Source: Eudorina sp. 2006-703-Eu-15
Lineage: Eukaryota; Chlorophyta; Chlorophyceae; Chlamydomonadales; Volvocaceae
Length of the DNA: 64,000 nt
NCBI GenBank assembly: GCA_003117195.1
Contig: BDSI01000100.1
Location: forward strand, 407,382-471,381
Direction of reading: 5' to 3'
Positions 49,201 to 62,600 of this stretch are shown piece after piece; the stretch's first letter is position 1; every line of letters starts with the position of its first letter. The notes under the pieces are model-generated. The model had not been told where the DNA came from. It saw only the letters and a program-made list of their open reading frames with translations, and did not search any database. Position numbers and translations under genes: made by a program.

Positions 49201-52200
49201 CTGGGCAGGCAGTCTCGCATGGGGTTCGTGTAGCCATGCAGATCAACGGTCCTGAGCATGCTCAGATTTTCGTATGTCCATCCGTGCGGTAGCCGCCCGC
49301 CCCAATGGCATCCACACATGTATGGGACCATGTTATGACGTTTCCGACTGATAGCGCACCTGGGCAGGCAGTCAAGCATGGGGTTCGTGTAGCCGTGCAG
49401 ATCAACGGTCCTGAGCATGCTCAGATTTTTGTGTGTCCATCCGTGAGGTAGCCGCCCGCCCCAATCGCATCAACACATGTATGGGACCATGTTATGACGT
49501 TTCCGACTGATAGCGCACCTGGGCAGGCAGTCTCGCATGGGGTTCGTGTAGCCATGCAGATCAACGGTCCTGAGCATGCTCAGATTTTCGTATGTCCATC
49601 CGTGCGGTAGCCGCCCGCCCCAATCGCATCAACACATATATGGAACCATGTTATGACGTTTCCGACTGATAGCGCACCTGGGCGGGCAGTCAGGCATGGG
49701 GTTCGTGTAGCCGTGCAGATCAACGGTCCTGAGCATGCTCAGATTTTCGTATGTCCATCCGTGCGGTAGCCGCCCGCCCCAATGGCATCAACACATATAT
49801 GGGACCCTGTAATGAAGTTTCCGACTGATAGCGCGACCTGGGCAGGCAGTCTCGCATGGGGTTCGTGTAGCCATGCAGATCAACGGTCCTGAGCATGCTC
49901 AGATTTTCGTATGTCCATCCGTGCGGTAGCCGCCCGCCCCAATGGCATCAACACATATATGGGACACATGATGCATGCGTTTCCGACTGGTAGCGCACCT
50001 GGGCAGGCAGTCAAGCATGGGGTTCGTGTAGCCGTGCAGATCAACGGTCCTGAGCATGCTCAGATTTTTGTGTGTCCATCCGTGAGGTAGCCGCCCGCCC
50101 CAATGGCATCAACACATATATGGGACCATGTAATGAAGTTTCCGACTGATAGCGCACCTGGGCAGGCAGTCTCGCATGGGGTTCGTGTAGCCATGCAGAT
50201 CAACGGTCCTGAGCATGCTCAGATTTTCGTATGTCCATCCGTGCGGTAGCCGCCCGCCCCAATGGCATCAACACATATATGGGACCACATGATGACGTTT
50301 CCGACTGGTAGCGCACCTGGGCAGGCAGTCAAGCATGGGGTTCGTGTAGCCGTGCAGATCAACGGTCCTGAGCATGCTCAGATTTTTGTGTGTCCATCCG
50401 TGAGGTAGCCGCCCGCCCCAATGGCATCAACACATATATGGGACCCTGTAATGAAGTTTCCGACTGATAGCGCACCTGGGCAGGCAGTCTCGCATGGGGT
50501 TCGTGTAGCCATGCAGATCAACGGTCCTGAGCATGCTCAGATTTTCGTATGTCCATCCGTGCGGTAGCCGCCCGCCCCAATGGCATCAACACATGTATGG
50601 GACCATGTTATGACGTTTCCGACTGATAGCGCACCTGGGCAGGCAGTCAAGCATGGGGTTCGTGTAGCCGTGCAGATCAACGGTCCTGAGCATGCTCAGA
50701 TTTTTGTGTGTCCATCCGTGAGGTAGCCGCCCGCCCCAATCGCATCAACACATGTATGGGACCATGTTATGACGTTTCTGACTGATAGTGCACCTGGGCG
50801 GGCGGTCAGGCATGGGGTTCGTGTAGCCATGCAGATCAACGGTCCTGAGCATGCTCAGATTTTCGTATGTCCATCCGTGCGGTAGCCGCCCGCCCCAATC
50901 GCATCAACACATATATGGAACCATGTTATGACGTTTCCGACTGATAGCGCACCTGGGCGGGCGGTCAGGCATGGGGTTCGTGTAGCCGTGCAGATCAACG
51001 GTCCTGAGCATGCTCAGATTTTCGTATGTCCATCCGTGCGGTAGCCGCCCGCCCCAATGGCATCAACACATATATGGGACCCTGTAATGAAGTTTCCTAC
51101 TGATAGCGCGACCTGGGCAGGCAGTCTCGCATGGGGTTCGTGTAGCCATGCAGATCAACGGTCCTGAGCATGCTCAGATTTTCGTATGTCCATCCGTGCG
51201 GTAGCCGCCCGCCCCAATGGCATCAACACATATATGGGACCACATGATGACGTTTCCGACTGGTAGCGCACCTGGGCAGGCAGTCAAGCATGGGGTTCGT
51301 GTAGCCGTGCAGATCAACGGTCCTGAGCATGCTCAGATTTTTGTGTGTCCATCCGTGAGGTAGCCGCCCGCCCCAATGGCATCAACACATATATGGGACC
51401 CTGTAATGAAGTTTCCGACTGATAGCGCACCTGGGCAGGCAGTCTCGCATGGGGTTCGTGTAGCCATGCAGATCAACGGTCCTGAGCATGCTCAGATTTT
51501 CGTATGTCCATCCGTGCGGTAGCCGCCCGCCCCAATGGCATCCACACATGTATGGGACCATGTTATGACGTTTCCGACTGATAGCGCACCTGGGCAGGCA
51601 GTCAAGCATGGGGTTCGTGTAGCCGTGCAGATCAACGGTCCTGAGCATGCTCAGATTTTTGTGTGTCCATCCGTGAGGTAGCCGCCCGCCCCAATCGCAT
51701 CAACACATGTATGGGACCATGTTATGACGTTTCCGACTGATAGCGCACCTGGGCAGGCAGTCTCGCATGGGGTTCGTGTAGCCATGCAGATCAACGGTCC
51801 TGAGCATGCTCAGATTTTCGTATGTCCATCCGTGCGGTAGCCGCCCGCCCCAATCGCATCAACACATATATGGAACCATGTTATGACGTTTCCGACTGAT
51901 AGCGCACCTGGGCGGGCGGTCAGGCATGGGGTTCGTGTAGCCGTGCAGATCAACGGTCCTGAGCATGCTCAGATTTTCGTATGTCCATCCGTGCGGTAGC
52001 CGCCCGCCCCAATGGCATCAACACATATATGGGACCCTGTAATGAAGTTTCCGACTGATAGCGCGACCTGGGCAGGCAGTCTCGCATGGGGTTCGTGTAG
52101 CCATGCAGATCAACGGTCCTGAGCATGCTCAGATTTTCGTATGTCCATCCGTGCGGTAGCCGCCCGCCCCAATGGCATCAACACATATATGGGACCACAT

Positions 52201-55200
52201 GATGCATGCCGTTTCCGACTGGTAGCGCACCTGGGCAGGCAGTCAAGCATGGGGTTCGTGTAGCCGTGCAGATCAACGGTCCTGAGCATGCTCAGATTTT
52301 TGTGTGTCCATCCGTGAGGTAGCCGCCCGCCCCAATGGCATCAACACATATATGGGACCCTGTAATGAAGTTTCCGACTGATAGCGCACCTGGGCAGGCA
52401 GTCTCGCATGGGGTTCGTGTAGCCATGCAGATCAACGGTCCTGAGCATGCTCAGATTTTCGTATGTCCATCCGTGCGGTAGCCGCCCGCCCCAATGGCAT
52501 CAACACATATATGGGACCACATGATGACGTTTCCGACTGGTAGCGCACCTGGGCAGGCAGTCAAGCATGGGGTTCGTGTAGCCGTGCAGATCAACGGTCC
52601 TGAGCATGCTCAGATTTTTGTGTGTCCATCCGTGAGGTAGCCGCCCGCCCCAATGGCATCAACACATATATGGGACCCTGTAATGAAGTTTCCGACTGAT
52701 AGCGCACCTGGGCAGGCAGTCTCGCATGGGGTTCGTGTAGCCATGCAGATCAACGGTCCTGAGCATGCTCAGATTTTCGTATGTCCATCCGTGCGGTAGC
52801 CGCCCGCCCCAATGGCATCAACACATGTATGGGACCATGTTATGACGTTTCCGACTGATAGCGCACCTGGGCAGGCAGTCAAGCATGGGGTTCGTGTAGC
52901 CGTGCAGATCAACGGTCCTGAGCATGCTCAGATTTTTGTGTGTCCATCCGTGAGGTAGCCGCCCGCCCCAATCGCATCAACACATGTATGGGACCATGTT
53001 ATGACGTTTCTGACTGATAGTGCACCTGGGCGGGCGGTCAGGCATGGGGTTCGTGTAGCCATGCAGATCAACGGTCCTGAGCATGCTCAGATTTTCGTAT
53101 GTCCATCCGTGCGGTAGCCGCCCGCCCCAATCGCATCAACACATATATGGAACCATGTTATGACGTTTCCGACTGATAGCGCACCTGGGCGGGCGGTCAG
53201 GCATGGGGTTCGTGTAGCCGTGCAGATCAACGGTCCTGAGCATGCTCAGATTTTCGTATGTCCATCCGTGCGGTAGCCGCCCGCCCCAATGGCATCAACA
53301 CATATATGGGACCCTGTAATGAAGTTTCCTACTGATAGCGCGACCTGGGCAGGCAGTCTCGCATGGGGTTCGTGTAGCCATGCATATCAACGGTCCTGAG
53401 CATGCTCAGATTTTCGTTTGTCTATCCGATGGGTAGCCGCCCGCCCCAATGGCATCAACACATATATGGGACCACATGATGACGTTTCCGACTGGTAGCG
53501 CACCTGGGCAGGCAGTCAAGCATGGGGTTCGTGTAGCCGTGCAGATCAACGGTCCTGAGCATGCTCAGATTTTTGTGTGTCCATCCGTGAGGTAGCCGCC
53601 CGCCCCAATGGCATCAACACATATATGGGACCCTGTAATGAAGTTTCCGACTGATAGCGCACCTGGGCAGGCAGTCTCGCATGGGGTTCGTGTAGCCATG
53701 CAGATCAACGGTCCTGAGCATGCTCAGATTTTCGTATGTCCATCCGTGCGGTAGCCGCCCGCCCCAATGGCATCCACACATGTATGGGACCATGTTATGA
53801 CGTTTCCGACTGATAGCGCACCTGGGCAGGCAGTCAAGCATGGGGTTCGTGTAGCCGTGCAGATCAACGGTCCTGAGCATGCTCAGATTTTTGTGTGTCC
53901 ATCCGTGAGGTAGCCGCCCGCCCCAATCGCATCAACACATGTATGGGACCATGTTATGACGTTTCCGACTGATAGCGCACCTGGGCAGGCAGTCTCGCAT
54001 GGGGTTCGTGTAGCCATGCAGATCAACGGTCCTGAGCATGCTCAGATTTTCGTATGTCCATCCGTGCGGTAGCCGCCCGCCCCAATCGCATCAACACATA
54101 TATGGAACCATGTTATGACGTTTCCGACTGATAGCGCACCTGGGCGGGCGGTCAGGCATGGGGTTCGTGTAGCCGTGCAGATCAACGGTCCTGAGCATGC
54201 TCAGATTTTCGTATGTCCATCCGTGCGGTAGCCGCCCGCCCCAATGGCATCAACACATATATGGGACCCTGTAATGAAGTTTCCGACTGATAGCGCGACC
54301 TGGGCAGGCAGTCTCGCATGGGGTTCGTGTAGCCATGCAGATCAACGGTCCTGAGCATGCTCAGATTTTCGTATGTCCATCCGTGCGGTAGCCGCCCGCC
54401 CCAATGGCATCAACACATGTATGGGACCATGTTATGACGTTTCCGACTGATAGCGCACCTGGGCAGGCAGTCAAGCATGGGGTTCGTGTAGCCGTGCAGA
54501 TCAACGGTCCTGAGCATGCTCAGATTTTTGTGTGTCCATCCGTGAGGTAGCCGCCCGCCCCAATGGCATCAACACATATATGGGACCCTGTAATGAAGTT
54601 TCCGACTGATAGCGCACCTGGGCAGGCAGTCTCGCATGGGGTTCGTGTAGCCATGCAGATCAACGGTCCTGAGCATGCTCAGATTTTCGTATGTCCATCC
54701 GTGCGGTAGCCGCCCGCCCCAATGGCATCCACACATGTATGGGACCATGTTATGACGTATCCGACTGATAGCGCACCTGGGCAGGCAGTCAAGCATGGGG
54801 TTCGTGTAGCCGTGCAGATCAACGGTCCTGAGCATGCTCAGATTTTTGTGTGTCCATCCGTGAGGTAGCCGCCCGCCCCAATCGCATCAACACATGTATG
54901 GGACCATGTTATGACGTTTCCGACTGATAGCGCACCTGGGCAGGCAGTCTCGCATGGGGTTCGTGTAGCCATGCAGATCAACGGTCCTGAGCATGCTCAG
55001 ATTTTCGTATGTCCATCCGTGCGGTAGCCGCCCGCCCCAATGGCATCAACAAATATATGGGACCATGTTATGACGTTTTCGACTGATAGTGCACCTGGGC
55101 GGGCGGTCAGGCATGGGGTTCGTGTAGCCATGCAGATCAACGGTCCTGAGCATGCTCAGATTTTCGTATGTCCATCCGTGCGGTAGCCGCCCGCCCCAAT

Positions 55201-58200
55201 GGCATCAACACATATATGGAACCATGTTATGACGTTTCCGACTGGTAGCGCACCTGGGCAGGCAGTCAAGCATGGGGTTCGTGTAGCCGTGCAGATCAAC
55301 GGTCCTGAGCATGCTCAGATTTTTGTGTGTCCATCCGTGAGGTAGCCGCCCGCCCCAATGGCATCAACACATATATGGGACCCTGTAATGAAGTTCCCGA
55401 CTGATAGCGCACCTGGGCAGGCAGTCTCGCATGGGGTTCGTGTAGCCATGCAGATCAACGGTCCTGAGCATGCTCAGATTTTCGTATGTCCATCCGTGCG
55501 GTAGCCGCCCGCCCCAATGGCATCCACACATGTATGGGACCATGTTATGACTTATCCGACTGATAGCGCACCTGGGCAGGCAGTCTCGCATGGGGTTCGT
55601 GTAGCCGTGCAGATCAACGGTCCTGAGCATGCTCAGATAGATTTTCGTATGTCCATCCGTGCGGTAGCCGCCCGCCCCAATGGCATCAACAAATATATGG
55701 GACCATGTTATGACGTTTTCGACTGATAGTGCACCTGGGCGGGCGGTCAGGCATGGGGTTCGTGTAGCCATGCAGATCAACGGTCCTGAGCATGCTCAGA
55801 TTTTCGTATGTCCATCCGTGCGGTAGCCGCCCGCCCCAATGGCATCAACACATATATGGAACCATGTTATGACGTTTCCGACTGATAGCGCACCTGGGCG
55901 GGCGGTCAGGCATGGGGTTCGTGTAGCCGTGCAGATCAACGGTCCTGAGCATGCTCAGATTTTCGTATGTCCATCCGTGCGGTAGCCGCCCGCCCCAATG
56001 GCATCAACACATATATGGGACCCTGTAATGAAGTTTCCGACTGATAGCGCGACCTGGGCAGGCAGTCTCGCATGGGGTTCGTGTAGCCATGCAGATCAAC
56101 GGTCCTGAGCATGCTCAGATTTTCGTTTGTCTATCCGATGGGTAGCCGCCCGCCCCAATGGCATCAACACATATATGGGACCACATGATGACGTTTCCGA
56201 CTGGTAGCGCACCTGGGCAGGCAGTCAAGCATGGGGTTCGTGTAGCCGTGCAGATCAACGGTCCTGAGCATGCTCAGATTTTTGTGTGTCCATCCGTGAG
56301 GTAGCCGCCCGCCCAATGGCATCAACACATATATGGGACCCTGTAATGAAGTTTCCGACTGATAGCGCACCTGGGCAGGCAGTCTCGCATGGGGTTCGTG
56401 TAGCCATGCAGATCAACGGTCCTGAGCATGCTCAGATTTTCGTATGTCCATCCGTGCGGTAGCCGCCCGCCCCAATGGCATCCACACATGTATGGGACCA
56501 TGTTATGACGTTTCCGACTGATAGCGCACCTGGGCAGGCAGTCAAGCATGGGGTTCGTGTAGCCGTGCAGATCAACGGTCCTGAGCATGCTCAGATTTTT
56601 GTGTGTCCATCCGTGAGGTAGCCGCCCGCCCCAATCGCATCAACACATGTATGGGACCATGTTATGACGTTTCCGACTGATAGCGCACCTGGGCAGGCAG
56701 TCTCGCATGGGGTTCGTGTAGCCATGCAGATCAACGGTCCTGAGCATGCTCAGATTTTTGTGTGTCCATCCGTGAGGTAGCCGCCCGCCCAATCGCATCA
56801 ACACATATATGGGACCCTGTAATGAAGTTTCCTACTGATAGCGCGACCTGGGCAGGCAGTCTCGCATGGGGTTCGTGTAGCCATGCAGATCAACGGTCCT
56901 GAGCATGCTCAGATTTTCGTTTGTCTATCCGATGGGTAGCCGCCCGCCCCAATGGCATCAACACATATATGGGACCACATGATGACGTTTCCGACTGGTA
57001 GCGCACCTGGGCAGGCAGTCAAGCATGGGGTTCGTGTAGCCGTGCAGATCAACGGTCCTGAGCATGCTCAGATTTTTGTGTGTCCATCCGTGAGGTAGCC
57101 GCCCGCCCCAATGGCATCAACACATATATGGGACCCTGTAATGAAGTTTCCGACTGATAGCGCACCTGGGCAGGCAGTCTCGCATGGGGTTCGTGTAGCC
57201 ATGCAGATCAACGGTCCTGAGCATGCTCAGATTTTCGTATGTCCATCCGTGCGGTAGCCGCCCGCCCCAATGGCATCAACACATATATGGGACCACATGA
57301 TGACGTTTCCGACTGGTAGCGCACCTGGGCAGGCAGTCAAGCATGGGGTTCGTGTAGCCGTGCAGATCAACGGTCCTGAGCATGCTCAGATTTTTGTGTG
57401 TCCATCCGTGAGGTAGCCGCCCGCCCCAATGGCATCAACACATATATGGGACCCTGTAATGAAGTTTCCGACTGATAGCGCACCTGGGCAGGCAGTCTCG
57501 CATGGGGTTCGTGTAGCCATGCAGATCAACGGTCCTGAGCATGCTCAGATTTTCGTATGTCCATCCGTGCGGTAGCCGCCCGCCCCAATGGCATCCACAC
57601 ATGTATGGGACCATGTTATGACGTTTCCGACTGATAGCGCACCTGGGCAGGCAGTCAAGCATGGGGTTCGTGTAGCCGTGCAGATCAACGGTCCTGAGCA
57701 TGCTCAGATTTTTGTGTGTCCATCCGTGAGGTAGCCGCCCGCCCCAATCGCATCAACACATGTATGGGACCATGTTATGACGTTTCCGACTGATAGCGCA
57801 CCTGGGCAGGCAGTCTCGCATGGGGTTCGTGTAGCCATGCAGATCAACGGTCCTGAGCATGCTCAGATTTTTGTGTGTCCATCCGTGAGGTAGCCGCCCG
57901 CCCCAATGGCATCAACAAATATATGGGACCATGTTATGACGTTTTCGACTGATAGTGCACCTGGGCGGGCGGTCAGGCATGGGGTTCGTGTAGCCATGCA
58001 GATCAACGGTCCTGAGCATGCTCAGATTTTCGTATGTCCATCCGTGCGGTAGCCGCCCGCCCCAATGGCATCAACACATATATGGGACCCTGTAATGAAG
58101 TTTCCTACTGATAGCGTGACCTGGGCAGGCAGTCTCGCATGGGGTTCGTGTAGCCATGCAGATCAACGGTCCTGAGCATGCTCAGATTTTCGTTTGTCTA

Positions 58201-59611
58201 TCCGATGGGTAGCCGCCCGCCCCAATGGCATCAACACATATATGGGACCACATGATGACGTTTCCGACTGGTAGCGCACCTGGGCAGGCAGTCAAGCATG
58301 GGGTTCGTGTAGCCGTGCAGATCAACGGTCCTGAGCATGCTCAGATTTTTGTGTGTCCATCCGTGAGGTAGCCGCCCGCCCCAATGGCATCAACACATAT
58401 ATGGGACCCTGTAATGAAGTTTCCGACTGATAGCGCACCTGGGCAGGCAGTCTCGCATGGGGTTCGTGTAGCCATGCAGATCAACGGTCCTGAGCATGCT
58501 CAGATTTTCGTATGTCCATCCGTGCGGTAGCCGCCCGCCCCAATGGCATCCACACATGTATGGGACCATGTTATGACGTTTCCGACTGATAGCGCACCTG
58601 GGCAGGCAGTCAAGCATGGGGTTCGTGTAGCCGTGCAGATCAACGGTCCTGAGCATGCTCAGATTTTTGTGTGTCCATCCGTGAGGTAGCCGCCCGCCCC
58701 AATCGCATCAACACATGTATGGGACCATGTTATGACGTTTCCGACTGATAGCGCACCTGGGCAGGCAGTCTCGCATGGGGTTCGTGTAGCCATGCAGATC
58801 AACGGTCCTGAGCATGCTCAGATTTTCGTGTGTCCATCCGTGAGGTAGCCGCCCGCCCCAATGGCATCAACAAATATATGGGACCATGTTATGACGTTTC
58901 CGACTGACAGTGCACCTGGGCGGGCGGTCAGGCATGGGGTTCGTGTAGCCGTGCAGATCAACGGTCCTGAGCATGCTCAGATTTTCGTATGTCCATCCGT
59001 GCGGTAGCCGCCCGCCCCAATGGCATCAACACATATATGGGACCCTGTAATGAAGTTTCCTACTGATAGCGCGACCTGGGCAGGCAGTCTCGCATGGGGT
59101 TCGTGTAGCCATGCAGATCAACGGTCCTGAGCATGCTCAGATTTTCGTTTGTCTATCCGATGGGTAGCCGCCCGCCCCAATGGCATCAACACATATATGG
59201 GACCACATGATGACGTTTCCGACTGGTAGCGCACCTGGGCAGGCAGTCAAGCATGGGGTTCGTGTAGCCGTGCAGATCAACGGTCCTGAGCATGCTCAGA
59301 TTTTTGTGTGTCCATCCGTGAGGTAGCCGCCCGCCCCAATGGCATCAACACATATATGGGACCCTGTAATGAAGTTTCCGACTGATAGCGCACCTGGGCA
59401 GGCAGTCTCGCATGGGGTTCGTGTAGCCATGCAGATCAACGGTCCTGAGCATGCTCAGATTTTCGTATGTCCATCCGTGCGGTAGCCGCCCGCCCCAATG
59501 GCATCCACACATGTATGGGACCATGTTATGACGTTTCCGACTGATAGCGCACCTGGGCAGGCAGTCAAGCATGGGGTTCGTGTAGCCGTGCAGATCAACG
59601 GTCCTGAGCAT
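46288..59611. repeat. Higher-order repeat block 2: mixed multimers, ending in 6-monomer (955-bp) tandem copies
   Basis: An identical two-monomer landmark starts at 46288, 49152, 51382, 53614, 56322, 57435, 58390 and 59345, with a near-identical copy at 54569. The spacings are 2864, 2230, 2232, 955, 1753, 1113, 955 and 955 bp, about 18, 14, 14, 6, 11, 7, 6 and 6 monomers. The array was thus built by repeated unequal exchange of blocks that are often multiples of six or seven monomers. Confidence 0.75.
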
Positions 59612-62600
59612 GCTCAGATTTTTGTGTGTCCATCCGTGAGGTAGCCGCCCGCCCCAATCGCATCAACACATGTATGGGACCATGTTATGACGTTTCCGAC
59701 TGATAGCGCACCTGGGCAGGCAGTCTCGCATGGGGTTCGTGTAGCCATGCAGATCAACGGTCCTGAGCATGCTCAGATTTTTGTGTGTCCATCCGTGCGG
59801 TAGCCGCCCGCCCCAATGCATCAACAAATATATGGGACCATGTTATGACGTTTTCGACTGATAGTGCACCTGGGCGGCGGTCAGGCATGGGGTTCGTGTA
59901 GCCATGCAGATCAACGGTCCTGAGCATGCTCAGATTTTCGTATGTCCATCCGTGCGGTAGCCGCCCGCCCCAATGGCATCAACACATATATGGGACCCTG
60001 TAATGAAGTTTCCGACTGATAGCGTGACCTGGGCAGGCAGTCTCGCATGGGGTTCGTGTAGCATGCAGATCAACGGTCCTGAGCATGCTCAGATTTTCGT
60101 TTGTCTATCCGTGGGTAGCCGCCCGCCCAATGGCATCAACACATATATGGGACCATGTTATGACGTTTCCGACTGGTAGCGCACCTGGGCAGGCAGTCAA
60201 GCATGGGGTTCGTGTAGCCGTGCAGATCAACGGTCCTGAGCATGCTCAGATTTTGTGTGTCCATCCGTGAGGTAGCCGCCCGCCCCAATGGCATCAACAC
60301 ATATATGGGACCCTGTAATGAAGTTTTCCGACTGATAGCGCACCTGGGCAGGCAGTCTCGCATGGGGTTTCGTGTAGCCATGCAGATCAACGGTCCTGAG
60401 CATGCTCAGATTTTCGTATTCCATCCGTGCGGTAGCCGCCCGCCCCAATGGCATCCACACATGTATGGGACCATGTTATGACGTTTCCGACTGATAGCGC
60501 ACCTGGGCAGGCCAGTCTCGCATGGGGTTCGTGTAGCCATGCAGATCAACGGTCCTGAGCATGCTCAGATTTTCGTATGTCCATCCGTGCGGTAGCCGCC
60601 CGCCCCAATGGCATCACACACATGTATGGGACCATGTTATGACGTTTCCGACTGATAGCGCACCTGGGCAGGCAGTCAAGCATGGGGTTCGTGTAGCCGT
60701 GCAGATCAACGGTCCTGAGCATGCTCAGATTTTTGTGTGTCCATCCGTGAGGTAGCCGCCCGCCCCAATCGCATCAACACATGTATGGGACCATGTTATG
60801 ACGTTTCCGACTGATAGCGCACCTGGGCAGGCAGTCTCGCATGGGGTTCGTGTAGCCATGCAGATCAACGGTCCTGAGCATGCTCAGATTTTTGTGTGTC
60901 CATCCGTGAGGTAGCGCCCGCCCCAATGGCATCAACAAATATTGGGACCATGTTATGACGTTTTCGACTGATAGTGCACCTGGGCGGCGGTCAGGCATGG
61001 GGTTCGTGTAGCCATGCAGATCAACGGTCCTGAGCATGCTCAGATTTTCGTATGTCCATCCGTGCGGTAGCCGCCCGCCCCAATGGCATCAACACATATA
61101 TGGGACCCTGTAATGAAGTTTCCTACTGATAGCGCACCTGGGCAGGCAGTCTCGCATGGGGTTCGTGTAGCCATGCAGATCAACGGTCCTGAGCATGCTC
61201 AGATTTTCGTATGTCCATCCGTGCGGTAGCCGCCCGCCCCAATGGCATCAACACATATATGGGACCACATGATGACGTTTCCGACTGGTAGCGCACCTGG
61301 GCAGGCAGTCAAGCATGGGTTCGTGTAGCCGTGCAGATCAACGGTCCTGAGCATGCTCAGATTTTGTGTGTCCATCCGTGAGGTAGCCGCCCGCCCCAAT
61401 GGCATCAACACATATATGGGACCCTGTAATGAAGTTTCCGACTGATAGCGCACCTGGCAGGCAGTCTCGCATGGGGTTCGTGTAGCCATGCAGATCAACG
61501 GTCCTGAGCATGCTCAGATTTTCGTATGTCCATCCGTGCGGTAGCCGCCCGCCCAATGGCATCCACACATGTATGGGACCATGTTATGACGTTTCCGACT
61601 GATAGCGCACCTGGGCAGGCAGTCAAGCATGGGGTTCGTGTAGCCATGCAGATCAACGGTCCTGAGCATGCTCAGATTTTCGTGTGTCCATCCGTGAGGT
61701 AGCCGCCGCCCCAATCGCATCAACACATGTATGGGACCATGTTATGACGTTTCCGACTGATAGTGACCCTGGGCGGGCGTCAGGCATGGGGTTCGTGTAG
61801 CCATGCAGATCAACGGTCCTGAGCATGCTCAGATTTTCGTATGTCCATCCGTGCGGTAGCGCCCGCTCCAATGGCACAACACATATATGGGACCCTGTAA
61901 TGAAGTTTCCTACTGATAGCGCGACCTGGGCAGGCAGTCTCGCATGGGGTTCGTGTAGCCATGCAGATCAACGGTCCTGAGCATGCTCAGATTTTCGTTT
62001 GTCTATCCGATGGGTAGCCGCCCGCCCCAATGGCATCAACACATATATGGGACCCATGTTATGACGTTTCCGACTGGTAGCGCACCTGGCAGGCAGTCAA
62101 GCATGGGGTTCGTGTAGCCGTGCAGATCAACGGTCCTGAGCATGCTCAGATTTTTGTGTGTCCATCCGTGAGGTAGCCGCCCGCCCCAATGGCATCAACA
62201 CATATATGGGACCCTGTAATGAAGTTTCCGACTGATAGCGCACCTGGGCAGGCAGTCTCGCATGGGGTTCGTGTAGCCATGCAGATCAACGGTCCTGAGC
62301 ATGCTCAGATTTTCGTATGTCCATCCGTGCGGTAGCCGCCCGCCCCAATGGCATCCACACATGTATGGGACCATGTTATGACGTTTCCGACTGATAGCGC
62401 ACCTGGGCAGGCAGTCAAGCATGGGTTCGTGTAGCCGTGCAGATCAACGGTCCTGAGCATGCTCAGATTTTTGTGTGTCCATCCGTGAGGTAGCCGCCCG
62501 CCCAATCGCATCAACACATGTATGGGACCATGTTATGACGTTTCCGACTGATAGCGCACCTGGGCAGGCAGTCTCGCATGGGGTTCGTGTAGCCATGCAG

